Source: UKL13-2 sp038321965 (GTDB lineage Bacteria; Pseudomonadota; Gammaproteobacteria; Burkholderiales; Usitatibacteraceae). Taken from it: DNA of 64,000 nt. The stretch is from NCBI GenBank assembly GCA_038321965.1, contig JBBQFL010000023.1, positions 4,626 to 68,625 of the forward strand. Reading direction: 5' to 3'. A program made the translations under genes and the position numbers. Under the pieces are notes generated by a model. The model worked only from the letters and a program-made list of their open reading frames with translations, ran no database searches and was not told the DNA's origin. Positions 62,531-64,000 of the stretch are shown here, piece by piece (within the stretch, counting starts at the first letter, position 1; every line of letters begins with the position of its first letter).

Positions 62531-64000
62531 ATGAAAGTGCAAGTGAGACCTGCGAGAAATGATCCATGCTCTTGCGGCAGCGGAAGAAAGTTCAAAAAAT
62601 GTTGCGGTGTTGAAGCCGCCACAGGAACCCCGCAAATTCGGCGACCAGTAGCATTAGCGACGCAAAAAACCGAGACTGACACTTTTGCGCCCTCACAAGT
62701 CGAAATGAACCAGGCATTTGCTTTGTTCAATGCTGGGCGCTTCGATGAAATGGAGAGCCTGGCCAACTTGTTGAAAGCAAAATATCAAGGGTCCGGGTTT
62801 GCGTGGAAAGTGCTTGGAATTGCCCTTTTGCTACAAGGCAAGGACGCCCTGGCGTCCTTGCAAATGACCGCCAAGTTATTGCCAAATGATGCAGACACTC
62901 AGCACAATTTGGGGGCTGCGCTAAAAGACATTGGAAGACTTGACGAAGCATTGGTGAACTGTCGCCGTGCGCTGACTCTCAAACCGGATTTTGCTGAAGC
63001 GCATAGTAATTTAGGCAACGTCCTGCTATCCCTCGGGAAATTCGATGAGGCAGTAGCCAGTTGTCGCACGGCGCTGCAGATCAAGCCCGATTTTGCCGAG
63101 GCGTACAGCAATCTCGGCAATGCCCTGCGAGGCCTGGGACAACTGAGTGAAGCGATTGTCAGCTGCCGCAAGGCGCTTGAAATAAACCCAAACTTTGCTG
63201 AAGCTCACTGCAATCTAGGAGTAATACTGCAAGACCAAGGAGAGTTCCAAAGTGCGTCGGAAAGTTATTTCCGCGCGCTTAGTATCAAGCCCGGAATTGC
63301 CGGCGTGCAAAGCAATCTATGCAATGTCCTTCGACTTCTTGGACGAATGAATGAAGCAATTGCGAGCGGTCGCAAGGCGATAGACCTTAAACCTAACGAT
63401 GCTGAAGCGCATTGCAATTTGGGAAATGCTTTCCAAGACATTGGAGAGCTTGATCGCGCGACCGCGTGCTATCGCCAAGCGCTGGCAATCAATCCGAACT
63501 TGGTTATTGCATGTAGCAACCTGGGTACCGTACTGCTTGCGCAAGGACACTATGACGATGCGTTGGTGAGCTTAAAGAGCGCACTGGAAATCAATGCTGA
63601 ATTCGTAGACGCACACAGCAACCTCGGCGCCGCCTTGCAAGTGCTAGGTCAGCACGACGAAGCCGCAGCAAGTTTTCGTCGGGCACTGGCGATCAAACCT
63701 GATTTCACCGTCGCCCAAAGCAACCTGCTTTTCTGTCTCAGTCACAGTGAATCAGTCGATGCGCAATCACTGTTTGCCGAGCACATTCGCTTCGGCGAAC
63801 AGTTCGAAGCACCGCTGCGCGCCCAGTGGCCACAGCTCAGCAATTCACGCGACCCGGAACGTCGCCTGCAAGTAGGTTTTGTCTCAGGTGACCTGCACAA
63901 CCATGCCATGGCAAGCTTTATCGAACCGGTGTTGGCGCATTTGTCACGCCATCAACACTTGTCACTACACGCCTATTCCAATAGTGCGATTGAGGATGAG
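62531..64000 (+). CDS. SEC-C / TPR / GT41 glycosyltransferase, partial (runs off the right edge)
   Basis: The frame from ATG 62531 is open for 490 codons to the window end. N-terminal SEC-C motif ARNDPCSCGSGRKFKKCC (residues about 9-26). At least nine 34-residue TPRs follow (about 120-430), each of the type PDFAEAHSNLGNVLLSLGKFDEAV. The GT41 domain begins at about 450: RRLQVGFVSGDLHNHAMASF, with the conserved Asn-His present. An in-frame TGA at 62525 fixes the start. Paralogue of the previous gene, with a longer TPR superhelix and an intact first-lobe motif. Target proteins unknown. Confidence 0.92.
   Translation, partial: MKVQVRPARNDPCSCGSGRKFKKCCGVEAATGTPQIRRPVALATQKTETDTFAPSQVEMNQAFALFNAGRFDEMESLANLLKAKYQGSGFAWKVLGIALLLQGKDALASLQMTAKLLPNDADTQHNLGAALKDIGRLDEALVNCRRALTLKPDFAEAHSNLGNVLLSLGKFDEAVASCRTALQIKPDFAEAYSNLGNALRGLGQLSEAIVSCRKALEINPNFAEAHCNLGVILQDQGEFQSASESYFRALSIKPGIAGVQSNLCNVLRLLGRMNEAIASGRKAIDLKPNDAEAHCNLGNAFQDIGELDRATACYRQALAINPNLVIACSNLGTVLLAQGHYDDALVSLKSALEINAEFVDAHSNLGAALQVLGQHDEAAASFRRALAIKPDFTVAQSNLLFCLSHSESVDAQSLFAEHIRFGEQFEAPLRAQWPQLSNSRDPERRLQVGFVSGDLHNHAMASFIEPVLAHLSRHQHLSLHAYSNSAIEDE

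Noticed and set aside
1..64000. CRISPR arrays, tRNA/rRNA genes, transposases, phage genes, toxin-antitoxin pairs
   Set aside because: No regularly spaced repeats, no tRNA-like cloverleaf or rRNA segments, and no transposase, integrase or toxin motifs were recognised on either strand.

Overview
The window reads as a chromosome segment of a Gram-negative proteobacterium, most likely a betaproteobacterium (Burkholderiales-like). Grounds: a CUT1-type sugar ABC transporter with a Tat-exported binding protein, a DctPQM TRAP transporter, FCD-type GntR control, a KpsEMT/KpsS capsule system, and TPR-type GT41 enzymes. G+C by eye is in the high 50s (%) in the left third and nearer 50% in the right half. 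Clear low-G+C pockets lie at the left edge (1-147) and at the methyltransferase around 32.7-34.1 kb. I saw no rRNA, tRNA, IS element, integrase or CRISPR array.

Region 1 (about 0.3-18.1 kb) is a sugar-acid catabolic locus. Leftward genes encode an SDR and an Ldh-type oxidoreductase. Divergent from them run an IlvD/Edd-type aldonate dehydratase, a D-2-hydroxyacid dehydrogenase, a complete ABC importer (ATPase, Tat-signal binding protein, two permeases) and a DenD-like dehydrogenase. Next come a leftward pair (FAH-family hydrolase; SDR very like 2-keto-3-deoxy-L-fuconate dehydrogenase), a GntR/FCD regulator, TRAP permeases, a full-length UxaA-type dehydratase and a DctP binding protein. Together they fit a non-phosphorylative route: aldose or aldonate -> 2-keto-3-deoxyaldonate -> 2,4-diketo-3-deoxyaldonate -> pyruvate plus a hydroxyacid. 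A near-identical 22-bp motif lies in both divergent promoter regions (2168-2189 and 12506-12527) and is the probable operator of the GntR protein.

Region 2 (18.4-28.8 kb): a GNAT acetyltransferase, then a leftward overlapping set kpsS - SDR - LtaS-like phosphotransferase, and a rightward set manC - kpsE - kpsM - kpsT - glycosyltransferase. This is the export core of an ABC-transporter-dependent (group 2-like) capsule. KpsC, KpsD, KpsF and KpsU are not in the window.

Region 3 (28.8-59.5 kb) is a large glycan assembly and decoration island. A leftward five-gene operon (44295 -> 34186) encodes an FkbM methyltransferase/coiled-coil/DUF4214 protein of 1031 aa, a three-module glycosyltransferase, a sugar C-methyltransferase-like protein, Gmd and an Rmd-like reductase; with ManC this would give GDP-D-rhamnose. 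Around it are more multi-domain glycosyltransferases, a stand-alone triple-DUF4214 protein, a GT17-GT2 fusion, and a 1564-aa ORF joining beta-sandwich, GT2, sulfotransferase and TPR modules. Further genes encode two Fe(II)/2-oxoglutarate (PhyH-like) oxygenases, a five-bladed-propeller protein, a NeuD/PglD-like acyltransferase, a DegT aminotransferase, WbqC and two methyltransferases. Two decayed gene pieces were read directly from the sequence: a GT2 fragment with two Trp-to-stop changes (46986-47306) and a frameshifted DegT aminotransferase tail (52196-52356).

Region 4 (59.5-64.0 kb): two paralogous SEC-C/TPR/GT41 (O-GlcNAc-transferase-like) genes, the second cut by the window end.

The most interesting hypothesis is that the FkbM/coiled-coil/DUF4214 protein, translationally coupled to a three-module glycosyltransferase, is a chain-terminating molecular ruler analogous to WbdD but built from unrelated parts.
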